Assembly: GCA_963921825.1 (NCBI GenBank)
Contig: OY997589.1
Location: forward strand, 74,508,523-74,572,522
Origin: Erodium maritimum
Lineage: Eukaryota; Streptophyta; Magnoliopsida; Geraniales; Geraniaceae
Length of the DNA stretch: 64,000 nt
Reading direction: 5' to 3'
Under the pieces are notes generated by a model, which saw only the letters and a program-made list of their open reading frames with translations, searched no databases and had not been told where the DNA came from. Both the position numbers and the translations under genes were made by a program. Positions 36,305 to 47,632 of this stretch are shown one piece after another (positions within the stretch are counted from its first letter, which is position 1; the number at the start of each line of letters is the position of its first letter).

Positions 36305-37620
36305 ATAGCACGGCAAGCGCACCAGTCGTCAAGTAGTATTTTGGGATTTTTAGTTCCGGATTATAGTACCCAAGGGAGCACAAGAAAAACAATTCCTATT
36401 TGATGTTCGTTGTTAAGCTATTTCGTTAAAAAGACGGTTTTTGGTTTTGAAAGATGCAAAAGTAAACAATAATTTAAATGTGAACAATTATTTAGGTAAA
36501 TCAAACGAGAGTAGAATCAGAGAAAAATGAATCCAGGGTATGGGTTCATAGAGACCAATTCCAATGCATTAAATGACGATGAACAATATGTAGTTATCTG
36601 ATTTTAAGGGCAACAAATTATCTCTCAAACTAGTCCTAACTTCTCACGTTATTTCGGATCCTAATGGAATCTAACCACCTAGTTCTCACGAATCAAGATG
36701 TAGGAAGACCCAAAGCACTACGTTCTTTGATAATTTTACGAATCCTATGCTTGTTGCAATTGTGTTAACCTAGCTATCACTAGTCTAGATTTAAACCCAA
36801 TTTGTATAATATTTCTGACCCAATTACAATCCACCTCTCACGAGTGTCAGATTGCAATTCCCACCTTCTATCAAGCCTACCCGGGAGATAGAGCATTAAG
36901 TTCAAATCTAATACAAACCCTAAATGAAATCAACCAACACAAAATTCATTCATACATTCAATACATTCAATCATCATATTGAAAGAGTAGTGGAAATACA
37001 ATACCAATGTAGAATTAGAATGGTTGAGTTCAAGCCCTATTTCTTCTCCCTCACACTCTCTTCTCATACAAAGCTTGCTCAAGTTGCTTCTCTTCCCTCA
37101 AGATTAAATGTTCACCAATCTCCACCTTCTAGCTCTCTGGGATTGTCCCCAAAACAAGTTATTTCTCTCCAAATTCGTGATCTTCTATATATAGGACTTC
37201 AAGACCCTTTTTTACTTCTCAAATTCGGATTTGGAATAGGAAAATTTCCTTTTTGAAGTAGAAAACCCGTATGGAAGTTTTCAATCCTCGCGCGGGCCTG
37301 ATAGAGGGTCGGAACGGCTTTAGGCTTTTGACAAAAGTGGTAGATCTCTGAATTCCCTTCGATTTGACATAAAATTCAAGGCAATCTAAGTTTGTATGAA
37401 GAAGTTATGCACTTTGCAAGATCAGTCAACTTCCAAAACTCCTAAAACCGGGGTTTCCTCTATTTTAGCCCATTTTTCGATCAAAGCACCTACAAAACAC
37501 AACGAGAGACACAATACGAGTAACAAGAGAAAAGTGGTCCAAATTATCCAATCCCGGGACTAAAATGCTCAAGAATATGGGCTAAAAACATCTAGAATCG
37601 ATGCAATTTATGTCCACATC
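36305..37620 (-). mobile_element. LTR-like insert inside LINE ORF1
   Basis: About 1.3 kb of different composition splits the LINE ORF1. Read on the minus strand it begins near TGATGTGGACATAAATTGC, which resembles the start of Tat/Athila-type gypsy LTRs, and its far end carries GCACGGCAAGCGCACCAG. No target duplication could be matched, so the edges are approximate and identity as an LTR is inferred. Confidence 0.45.
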
Positions 37621-38870
37621 AACAACTTCCTTCATTTGGTCTGCCTTATCTCCTTCCCTGCAAAGCCAAATTCATCTATCTGAGCTAAAAGGTAGAGCTT
37701 ACCTTATTTCCTTCTTCTATGAAGAAGTCTTCCCTTCAATGACTGCTGGTAACTGGGCTGAGCTTCGGGAGCACTTCATCGATTTTTTTCTCAAATGTCA
37801 GGTCCGTGCTCAACGGTGGCTGTTTTCGGTGGATCTCTTTCGCCGGAATCCCATTCTCTGGCTGGTCTCTATCGATAGCTCACAACTTCGCGGCCTTTAT
37901 CGGAACTCCAATCTTCATCATCCTCGTTCCTCCTCGTTTGCTCGACTAGACCTGGCATTTGTTCTCATCTTCACGCATCGTCTAACCCCGGAGATTCAGG
38001 CCATCAATGATCTTTTCTGATCATTACGACTAATCTCGACCCCCAGCTCGTCGCTGATTTCTCCATCCCATGCGTTTCAAAGTTGGACGGTCTTGAAGAT
38101 GGGGAAATAGTTCTATCTGATTGGGAAGGGGAAGAAATAAGGGCAAAGGAACTAAACTCGCTTCCTTCGCCGGCTCCTAGCAGTGGCGGCGTTCCCTGCT
38201 CCCAGACAGGCCATCGGAAAAGTGCTTCACCTTGAAACAAGGGATCTTCTCGGAACTCCCTCGACCCGTGGCTTGCGTTTCTAGAGAGGCTTGTCTCTTC
38301 GTCTTCTGCACACCAATTTCCCATGCATGCACGTGCGTCTTCCCTTGAGAAGACTCTTAATGCTAACAAGGCCTTTGATTTTGGGCCTTTTGACCCTTTA
38401 GCCTCATCCCCTTGTTAGGGCTTGACTAGGCCCAGTCCGAAGGGCCCAGCTCCTCCCTTGGGCTTCAAACCTGGCTCTTCAAGGGGCCTTCCTCGCTCGT
38501 TCTCGTCCTTCATTACTGACCTTTACTCCCACATGGTTGACTTAGAATCGCGCCTTGCTTGACCCAAATGAAAAAACAAGCGAGTTTGAAATGGTCGTCT
38601 CAAGCACCTTAAGGCGTTTAAAGATGTTAGTCCTTCTCGCTCTCTTCACAAGAAGTCGGAAGCCAAGCGAGCATGGGCAATGTGTAAGTCGATGGGATTC
38701 ACCTCCTCTCACAGTGATAAAATCACCATCAAAATATTTCAGGATCATATCTAAGCGGGCTTTTTCGCCCTGTTTTCGTTTTTCTTCTTCCCTCGATCAT
38801 AATTTTTCTTTGGACTGTATCGTTGGGTTGAATAAAAGGGTTGTTTTGGCCGATAAAGAAAGAAGAGTAG
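37621..38870 (+). mobile_element. LINE ORF1 C-terminal part and 3' tail
   Basis: It continues the ORF1 protein: 37621-38020 reads LREHFIDFFLKCQVRAQRW, then LDLAFVLIFTHRLTPEI, as in the region after the RRM in related LINEs. From 38020 on, frames are broken. The element appears to end near 38867 at GGCCGATAAAGAAAG, like the CCGATAAAAAA tail of the LINE ending at 46763. No endonuclease or RT was found between ORF1 and the tail. Confidence 0.55.
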
Positions 38871-38884
38871 CGTTATGACTTAGA

Positions 38885-39140
38885 AAAGGGTATGCCTCCC
38901 TTAAATATGTTGGCGTCATTCATGACATGTATATAAAGGTGTTTCAGCTCATGTGCAGACTAACAATAGCTTAATAAGTGAGTTATCGGTATCAACTTGA
39001 TTTACATCAGGTAATCGTCTATGAATCCCTTTTTGTTTGTTACGATATTGGACCCACTAGAAAATCAAATGGAAGTGTCGTGTGTTGTACTATTTGCAGA
39101 TGATGTCGTGGTGTTGATTGATAAGACAATAGTATTAACA
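38885..39140 (+). mobile_element. RTE-like LINE reverse transcriptase scrap
   Basis: Pieces read KYVGVIHDMY, then a short gap, then CVVLFADDVVVLIDKT, with the FADD active-site motif. The spacing and wording fit the RTE-type RT (...IIQDMY... PWCMLFADDIVLIDET), not the L1 type. It is an isolated fragment cut by the copia LTR on the right. Confidence 0.6.
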
Positions 39141-39365
39141 TCAGAATTGGCACTTCATCTTGATTACTCCCATTCCACTGATTCCGTCTCCTTGATCCTC
39201 TCTATTCTTTCCTTATGAGTAGAGTTGACTTCTCTCATTTAATCTCTGTTATTTCCTTCCTTGTATAACCTGTAGCATCATGTATAAATATGTTATGTAA
39301 TTCATTGTATTGATCAATTCAATCAGAATACATTTTACCTTTCATTGCTTGTTTGATATTCTTCA
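39141..39365 (+). repeat. Copia 5' LTR (left edge uncertain)
   Basis: The short sequence before the primer site, ending ...TTTGATATTCTTCA, has TATAAATATG (about 39282-39291) as a possible TATA box. Its left end was not resolved, and it may be truncated. Confidence 0.5.
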
Positions 39366-39377
39366 TGGTATCAGAGC
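39366..39377 (+). other. Copia primer binding site (initiator Met tRNA)
   Basis: TGGTATCAGAGC follows directly on the LTR end ...TTCA, the standard position. Confidence 0.88.
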
Positions 39378-39391
39378 AAAACGGCTCTAAC

Positions 39392-41750
39392 ATGAGAGAC
39401 GACGTAGCTAGCAATGGTGGAGGATCCGGGACGGCTGCCAACTCTATTGGGACAGGCCTCACTAACACTTCCCCATTCTACCTACACCCATCTGATAATC
39501 CCGGTATGGCGTTGAATGCTTCTGGCGACAATTATTTTGCTTGGCGTTGCCACCTACGTGACGCCCTCCAATACAAACACAAGGTTGGATTTGTGGATGG
39601 ATCCATACCTAAACCCGATGTCCAATCCGGGAATTTTCAACTGTGGCTCCAGTGTAACGCATTAGTAAAGTCCTGGCTGCTCAATTCCTTGAGTAAGGAA
39701 CTGCAGCTTGGTTGTGTCCACGCTGAAACAGCAAGGCAAATTTGGGTCGACCTTGAGCAACGATTCACCCAAGGTATTTCCCCACGTGTCTATGCATTAC
39801 GACGCACCATTGCTCTACTGCAACAAGAGAGACGATCAGTCTCAATCTATTATGGTAAGCTAAAATCAGCATGGGACGAATTACAGGGTTTGCGTCCTAT
39901 CCCTACTTGTACTTGTGGCCTTTGTACCTGTAATGTCGCCCAGAAAATGCAGGTTCTGAGGGAGGAAGAACAAGTGTGCGACTTTCTAATGGGACTCGAT
40001 GACGATTACACGACTGTCAGATCACACATACTGAGTCTCGAGCCCTTACCTGGCCTTGGCCGGACATACGTTGTCGCTGCACAGGAAGAGATGCAACGAC
40101 AGGTTACGGCGTCACGGGCTCCTCCATTCGACGCCGCTGCGATGGTTGTCCAACACCAGGTCACGGCGTCACGAGCCCCTCCATACGACGCCATGGCTTT
40201 CCGCCGCGAAGACAAGGACGTCCGGCACCGTCATGACAGCCGAGCGAACCACGGTCGGACCACGCTGCGAGGAGACAGAGCCGTCCGCCACTGCAGCCAC
40301 TGTGGAAAAACTAGTCACAATTCTGACACATGTTATGCCATTGTAGGGTACCCCGACCACTGGACTAAGCCGGAACATGGGACTGCCGGTGGTGAGCGAC
40401 GCGGACGCAGAGGAGAAAAGGGCGGCTTGGAGCGTGCGATTGACAGAAACGCGAGCCCTAACTTTGCTCTGTTGGGTGCTTTGAGAGACCAAGATGGGCC
40501 GGCGAAGGATGGAGGCCCAAACGCGAACCAGGTCCTATCAAATGCTGGTGTAGAAGCCCTTGCTGCTCAACTCACTCAAGCCCAAAAGGCCCATCTTATC
40601 AGCCTACTCGGTGGACCAGAAAACGGCAAGAACACCACTGCTTTTGTTGGAACTTCATCTACAAATCCCTCAGGTCCTTCCAATCTGAATTTTTTCGGTA
40701 ATATCACTTTGCCTTGGATAATTGATTCTGGTGCCACTGATCATATTACATGTGATCATCATCAACTACGTAACATTATTCCTCACATTAAATCCCCATC
40801 TGTTGAGATGCCGAATGGTAAAACCGTACCAATCAAAGCCATTGGATATGTTAGCATTAATAAAAGTTTGACACTCGAACATGTCCTTGCAGTACCGCAA
40901 TTTTGTTTCAACTTACTTTCCGTAAGTCGAATCACGCGAGATATGAACTGTGCCCTCATTTTTTATTCCACTTGTTGTATAATTCAGGACTTACTCTCGA
41001 GGACGCTGATTGGGACGGGTAAAGTGCGGAATGGACTCTACTACTTGGAACCGACTAAAGCGGGGAAGGAGTTAATGGCTCATGGGAAAAATGACACGCA
41101 ATTGTGGCACCGACGCTTGGGTCACATACCGGCCAACCGACTCCATTTGGTTCCAAATTTACCCATAGCATTAAATAAACACGGATTGGGACTTTGTGAT
41201 GCTTGTTCCAAATCCGCACAAATAAATCTTTGCAACCTTTTAATTTAATGCATTGTGATATTTGGGGTTCTTATCGTACACCATCGATTTCTGGATGTCA
41301 TTTCTTTCTAACTATTGTGTATGATTACAGCCGTGCAACATGGGTCTACTTAATGAAACACAAATCAGAAACCAAAGTACACTTGTTGCGCTTTTTCCAT
41401 TGGGTACGTGGCCAATTCAATACGAACATCAAGATCTTACGCACAGACGGCGGGATGGAGTTCCGCCACCATGAGCTTCTGGCCTATTATGACACAAATG
41501 GTATGGAGTTTCAAACAAGTTGCACCAGTACACCACAACAAAATGGAGTGGTAGAGCGAAAACATCGACACGTACTCGAGGTTGCTCGCGCACTTCGTTT
41601 TCAAGCCTGTCTACCGCGTCTCTTTTGGGGAGAATGTGTCCTCACCGCCACATACCTCATCAATAGAACCCCACTCGCGATCATTGACGACAAAACTCCG
41701 TACGAGCTTCTCTTTGGTAAGAAACCAACTTATGAGCATTTGAGGAGTTT
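39392..41750 (+). mobile_element. Ty1/copia gag-protease-integrase fossil (Ale/Retrofit-like)
   Basis: Parts in order: an N-terminal gag start (SPFYLHPSDNPGMAL), a UBN2-type gag core (YFAWRCHLRDAL ... WLLNSLSKEL), a CCHC knuckle CSHCGKTSHNSDTC near 40290, a protease WIIDSGATDHITCD near 40715, GAG-pre-integrase LWHRRLGHIPANRL near 41104, and an integrase core (MHCDIWGSY ... RTDGGMEF ... TPQQNGVVERKHRH) reaching ELLFGKKPTYEHLR. The reading is largely open with about one break. Reverse transcriptase, RNase H and the 3' LTR are absent, because the element runs straight into another LTR. The gag start wording suggests the Ale/Retrofit lineage. Confidence 0.85.
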
Positions 41751-41751
41751 T

Positions 41752-43447
41752 CGGAGCTCGAGTGCTCGAACCCGATTCGTCGTAATCCCGCTTTTAGCCC
41801 GCCCGAGTTTAAAAGACAACTTTCGGTTTTAAACTGGACAATTCGTAACAGTTAATTTAACATCGGTACCGTTTTAAATTTGTGGCTTTCGTGTTAAATT
41901 AGAGTCCGGCTTCGATCGAAGAGGAGACCGAAGTTAAGCCTAGACGCGGACTTCGCCCTAGAAGACTGTGTTGGCCCGGTCGTCAGCAGCTAGGAGACGC
42001 TGCTATGGTATCGTCTTGAGGTAGGGAAGTAGCGGATACCGGTTTAATTGCGGAAAGTTACTAGTATGCATGCTAGGATTAATAAAACTGGAAAGATGTT
42101 TATATCAGATAATAACCGGACGAGTCGTAGTAACATGTAGGATGCGAACAACTAGAGTAGTCGATTGAACTGTGAACCCTTATGTTTCTGTCTTGAGAAT
42201 TGATGTGCTGGTAGATCGGCCGTGTTGAGCCGTAGGTTGCGTGTTGTTTGGTTGCTTGATTGTTGTTTGATATGCCTGCAGTCCCCTACTTGATCGTTGT
42301 CGTTAGGGTTAATAGACAAGATTAGTATAACCGTTGAGCTTGTTGTTGTTATGTATGGGCGAGTGTGCCGTGGTTGTGTTGATCTGAACCCTTGGTTGTG
42401 TGATGGTCGGGTGAGTGATAGACCGACGTGACTGGTTGTGGTAAGATTGTTGGGCTTGGTAAGCCGTGTTTAATTATGACACTTGTAATATTATCTTGTC
42501 GTGTGTTCCGAGAAAAGACGTAACTAGAGTGATACTTGCACCGTGGGATAGTTCTGGGGTAGTGTGTCGCGAGGCCAAGGATGGCGTGTTTGATACCTGA
42601 GTCTACGTGACGGGAAGATTATGGCCCTGAGTCTACGTGACGGGAAGATTATACCCGAGTCTCTGTGACGGGAAGTTTATGGCCCTGAGTCTACGTGACA
42701 GGAAGACGTTCGACTGAGGGATTTTCGGTCTAGGATGTTACCCCGAGTCTATGTGACGGGTAGGTGTTGGGACTGAGGTTTCGTGTTACGGTACGACATA
42801 AATGGCTGGGTGCATTCGGTGGTGTTGGGAACTGCCGTCCGGGTTATGGGTTTGTTCTGTTGAGTGTTCCGGTACGATATGAGGGTGTCGGGCTGTGGAC
42901 AGCCGACCGAGTAGGGGACTGCGGTACAGGACGTGTTATGCTTTTACAGTTTACTTTATGTTTGATGGCGTGTTATTTGGTGTGCTGGTTGCTATCTGTG
43001 CTGTTTGTCGTTATGGTTGTGAGCGCGAGTTGGTCTTGAGTTGAGGATTGTGGTTACGAGTCCCGTTGGATATTAGTTGTGTGCTGTACTAGTATGCCCT
43101 AATTGGACGGTTACCCGTGGTGGTGAGCGCTTGCTTATAACCTTAACTACTTTCCTACTGAGCGAAAGCTCACCCCTTACCTTGTTGTTTTTCAGGTTCT
43201 AAGCGGGAAGTGTACTAGCCGGATGCTCGACGCTTGGGAGCTACGAGGGTCCTAGGCTAGGTAGTCTAGAGACGTACCGTTTTATTTGAACTGTTTTACC
43301 GTTGGTTTTTACCGAGCTGTGACTCGTGTGATGTTTAAAGTTTTTAAAATTATGAGATTTAGACTTCTTGGCTTTATTTTCGTTTAAAATTATTATTGTT
43401 TTAGTTCACGTCTCGAGTCCGGTCCAAACGGGATTTGGGGCGCGACA
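41752..43447 (+). mobile_element. Gypsy LTR fragment, family A-like, opposite orientation
   Basis: It ends ...GTCTCGAGTCCGGTCC, then GGGGCGCGACA, the reverse complement of the TGTCACGCCCC start seen in A1/A2/B. Its other end is missing and the copia fossil abuts it. Inside are ~34-bp tandem units. Confidence 0.75.
42590..42720. repeat. Short tandem array in the LTR fragment
   Basis: About four units of roughly 34 bases containing CTGAGTCTACGTGACGGGAA lie head to tail, in a position like that of the arrays in A1 and D. Confidence 0.8.
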
Positions 43448-44103
43448 GTCGACAATGGTGACAACCACCGATGCGCCGTCTATTCAAGGCTGAGCCACCC
43501 CTAAGTTGGTCCCGCTCGTGCACGCTACCTCGTACTGCCTCCCACAAGCTTCTCCGCCATCCCAAATCGCCTCATTGGCAGCCGCGATCATCATCGTGTC
43601 CTCCTTACCTCCGTCCCCATTACAAGCAGACGCTCTACGTGTTATAAATTATTAAAATATAATTATAATTGAGCTTTCAATTATCCGCTTAAACTTTTAG
43701 TTGAGTTAAAATATAATTAAAATGTGATATAAGAATCTGGTATCTCCCAGAGTTAACTTACGATTGTATATGGTGTATAAGGTTGCGGTTCCTTTGTCTC
43801 CTGAAATTGGTGCCATTGAGGAAAATAATAGAGCTGAAACTAGCAAGAGGTGGTGCAGTGTGGTCATTGTATGTTGTGGTGATGATGAAAGAGCATGGTG
43901 TGGAGGTGGTATTTATAGCTGATAGAGGTTTGGAGTATATTGCTCAATCAATCAATCAAAACACATATTCTAAACAATCATATTTGAGTGTAGCATGATA
44001 TGCATATAGAGTTAAATTCATTGGAAGATGATACCAAGAAATGTGAACTTCATAGTGTGAACATGGTAGATTGTTTTCGATAGTTTCACTTGACATTGTG
44101 TCT
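43448..44103. other. Unassigned DNA, pre-insertion site of the LINE at 44124
   Basis: No gene is recognised. It contains a short open stretch (43783-43998) with no known domain. It is continuous with 46784 onward before the LINE inserted. Confidence 0.4.
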
Positions 44104-44123
44104 AAAATGTATATCAAACTGTA

Positions 44124-46763
44124 GGTAAGGATGTGCCCTCTCTCCTCTAATCTTTGTCTTGGTTGCAGAAGGCCTAAATCAGATCATGAGAGCTTCAGTC
44201 CAAGCCAATTTGTTAAGAGGTATTCAAATGATAACAGAAGGCCCACAGATATCCCACCTACAATTTGCAGTTGATTCTATCTTCTTCATACAAACCAAGG
44301 AGGACATCATTCCAAATTTAAAATATGCTCTTCACATGTTTCATCTCTCTTCTGGTTTGGCAGAAAACTATACAAAATCATAAATCATTCCTTGCAATCT
44401 CAATGAGGCTGAGATATTACAGTTAACATCCATGCTGGGATGTAGTCAAACCTCCCTCCCTTTCAACTATTTGGGATTTCCCCTTGGATCTAATCCAAAG
44501 AGAATCAAAACCTTGGAACCTATTCTCAAGAAGAACAAAGCAACCTTGGGTCTTTGGCAGGCTAAATTGCTCTTCTTTGGAGGTATAATTACTTTGATAA
44601 AGTCAACTCTAGGAGCCCTTCCTCTTTATTACTTCTCAATCATTAGAGCTCCTAAAGGAGTTATTGAGTCTCTTGAGAGATGGAAAAGAAAACTTCTATG
44701 GTATGGGAACCTAAATGCTAAAACCTTCTGCAAACTGAGCTGGAACACAGTCTGTAAACCAAAGGAAGAGGCAGGTTTGGGGATTAAAAATCTCACCCTT
44801 ATGAATATATCTTTACTCTCCAAGTGGTGGTGGAGATTTGCCCTTGAAAGGGCCTCCCTTTAGAAGCTTGTTATCTGTGGAAAATATGGCTGGAACACAT
44901 CAGAATGGGATTTGTCAAACTTCAGTGAGCTTGGACAAGGAAGCTTTATGCAGCATATCTTATCTCTAAATGACGATCCTAGGTTTTCAGGGCTATTTGG
45001 TTTATCTGAACTCTCTTGGACACTTGGGGATAGGCATAGAATACTTTTCTGGGATGATATTTGGTGGGGAGAGATTCCTCTTAAGACTCTCTACCCTAGA
45101 CTCTACCTCTTATCCCAAACCAAGAAATTGTTAGTTTCAGATGCTTACATAAACTCCTCCTGGGATTTAAACTTCAGAAGGACCCCTAGAGGCAGAGCTG
45201 AATTTGACTAGATGACTCTTCAATTCATTTTAAATGGTGTGCATTTTCAAAATAGACAAGAATCCTTAGTGTGGCTGGGGATCCAAGGGGCTTTTCAGTA
45301 AGGAAATGTACACTTTGTTGTAGCAACAAGCTTTAACCTCTTCATCTGATTTCAACTGGTCAAAGCATATATGGACACCTGGAATACCTCCCCAGATTTC
45401 AGCTTATTGTTGGCTAGCCTTCCATGAAGCAATCTCATCCAAAAGCTTCCTTGATTCCAGAGGAATGAATCTCTCCCTGCAAGATCAACTCTGTAAGTAC
45501 TGTAATTGAGATTTTGAGGATGGTCCTCACCTCCTACTCCATTGCCCTAGAGCTTAGCAAACGTGGTGCCTGATTATACATTGGTGGTAAATCACTTGTG
45601 TAACTCCAGCCAATCTAAAGAGCTTATTAAGTTCTTGGCATACCCTCATAACCTGCAAAAACAAAACCCCTTGGAAAAACATAGCTCAAATTTGCTGGTG
45701 GCAATTATGGTTGCTAGGAATTCCTTATTATTCAATGGTGTAATTACTCAAGCCCCATAAATCTTCTTAAAAATAAAACACCAAGCCTACAGTTGAGAGG
45801 TGGCCAAATTTCGGAATTCAAAGGTCTATTTCTCTTTCAGTCAATGGGAACTATCCCCTCTTTCATGCAGTGCAATGAGATCATTACAGTAGGAATTGGG
45901 CTGTTGGGGCACGGTTTATTGGGCGGAAAGGAAGCTTCAGGTGTTTTTTGGACCGCAAGTTTCTTCTTATTGGTGTTGGTTGTTCCCATTTTCTGTTCTC
46001 TATTGGCTCTATATACTATTCTGGTTATTTCCTCCTTTTGGGGTGGGGTTTGGGTTGGGTGCTTGGGTGGGTTTGGGGAAGAGTGGTGAGTTTGGTAAGG
46101 TAAGTTTAGGTTGTTGTGTTTCCTCTGTTTGGGAGTGTGACTTCCTTCTTTTCTCTATTCTTCTTTGAGTGTAGGGTAGTCTCTTTCTAGGTTGAGTGGC
46201 TCCTTGGCTTCTTTTTTCTTTTGCATGTCTCCTTTGGTTCTTCCTCTGCTCAACAAACCTGGACCCTATTCTGCTCCATGCTCTTATCATTGGAGAGCAT
46301 ATTATCATCATACTTCAGATCAACTAGGAGCAGTAAAGCTCCCTCGACAACAGAAGCTCAGATTCCATCTCAGATGATCTCCCTTGGCAACAGAAGCTTT
46401 GATTTCATCATTCCCTTCAGTCTCAATTCCTCAACCCATCAATGTTCATTCTTTGGTTCCATTAAAGGATCAAACTCAATTCTGAGGCCTCTACATATCA
46501 TCCTCTAATTATCCTCGAACCATACTCTTACATCAATCGGGGCTTCTTGGAGTGCAAGGAAAGACTGTGTTGATTGGGCTTTTTCTCTCCAAGTCCTTGT
46601 TGTTCTCTTTTGGTTTGGTGGTTAAGTTGCTTTTACGTCCTTAGTTTTCCTCTTATAATCGACATATGATCGATTAGGGTTTTTTTTTGTTTGAACTGTA
46701 GCTAGTTCTTGTTCCCTTTTTTCCTCAAAAGAGGGTTCTTAATGCATTAGATTTGCCGATAAA
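44124..46763 (+). mobile_element. 5'-truncated L1-type LINE with 20-bp TSD
   Basis: The insert starts inside the RT (GCALSPLIFVLVAEGLN) and continues through a thumb region (PFNYLGFPLGSNPK ... LWQAKLLFFGGIITLIKS) and the zf-RVT region (GDRHRILFWDDIWWGEIPLK), then a long non-coding tail ending GCCGATAAAAAAA. AAAATGTATATCAAACTGTA lies exactly on both sides (44104-44123 and 46764-46783). The RT active site reads FAVDS instead of FADD, and several stops and frame changes follow, so it cannot work. The exact TSD shows a simple target-primed insertion. Confidence 0.92.
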
Positions 46764-46783
46764 AAAATGTATATCAAACTGTA

Positions 46784-47632
46784 CACAAATCTATAGTAAA
46801 TTGAAACGAGAACAAGACTCATACATGAACTACTCGTAACGAAATGTATTTAAGGATCGTCACCTATCAACTTGAGCCTTGAGTAAAACTTTAGTTGTTT
46901 GAATCTTGTAACTGTTTGATAAGCGTTTGGGATTCTTCACCTATCAAATTGTGTTTGAATGATGTGAATTTTCCTGTTAATTATTTGATAAGCGCTTGGG
47001 GCTCTTCAACTATCAATTATAAAGTTTTATTCTTGTATTGAATACTTTAACATCATATAAATTAAAAAGAAACATGTTGATAAAGGATGTTGAGTGATTA
47101 GATCTTGAATCTGGCCTCTCAGCCAACCAAGTCAATTGGAGGTCTTGGGGAGGGTGAGTCTTGTGGGCAGTGTCGACGGTGTTAGGGCTACGATCGATGG
47201 AGGGGCGTTGGATGCGGTCTACCCTAGGCAGTGGTCACGAGTTAGGTTCGGGGATGGAAAGGAGAGCGATCGTAAGAGGACTATGGACGGACGTTTGGCC
47301 TTCTTCTAGCATCGAAGAGGCTTTATATGCTCCTGAATCGGCGTCGGTGGCATATATCGAGGCACTCGTGCCGTTAGAGGCACATGAGGAGAAACTTCGG
47401 GGACCACGGAAGGTTGTGCATGGTCGATGGTTGTCAGGGCCGATGTTTCATAGTGTGTTGGTGGTGTGGAGGCTATGAGGAAGGTGGAGCAATGAATCTA
47501 ACGAGGATCGGTGAGAAGAGATCAAACAACGAGCGACTGGAAGTGAGAAAGTGCATAGAATCCTAGAGGTCAACTTTTTATTTCAAAATTTTTATTTGTA
47601 ATTATTACTATTCATCATATTGAATTACATTT
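46784..47632. other. Unassigned DNA with a repeated ~34-bp motif
   Basis: Two near-copies of a unit, 46914-46947 and 46983-47016, begin TTTGATAAGCG and end CTATCAA; each begins and ends with inverted TTGATA/TATCAA. Further right, a GC-rich stretch (47161-47478) is open but shows no known domain. Confidence 0.4.

Noticed and set aside
42764-43039. Open frame in the LTR fragment
   Set aside because: Low-complexity translation of LTR sequence with no ATG-linked signals.
47161-47478. 105-codon open frame
   Set aside because: No domain, no promoter, and no related copy in the window; kept only as unassigned DNA.
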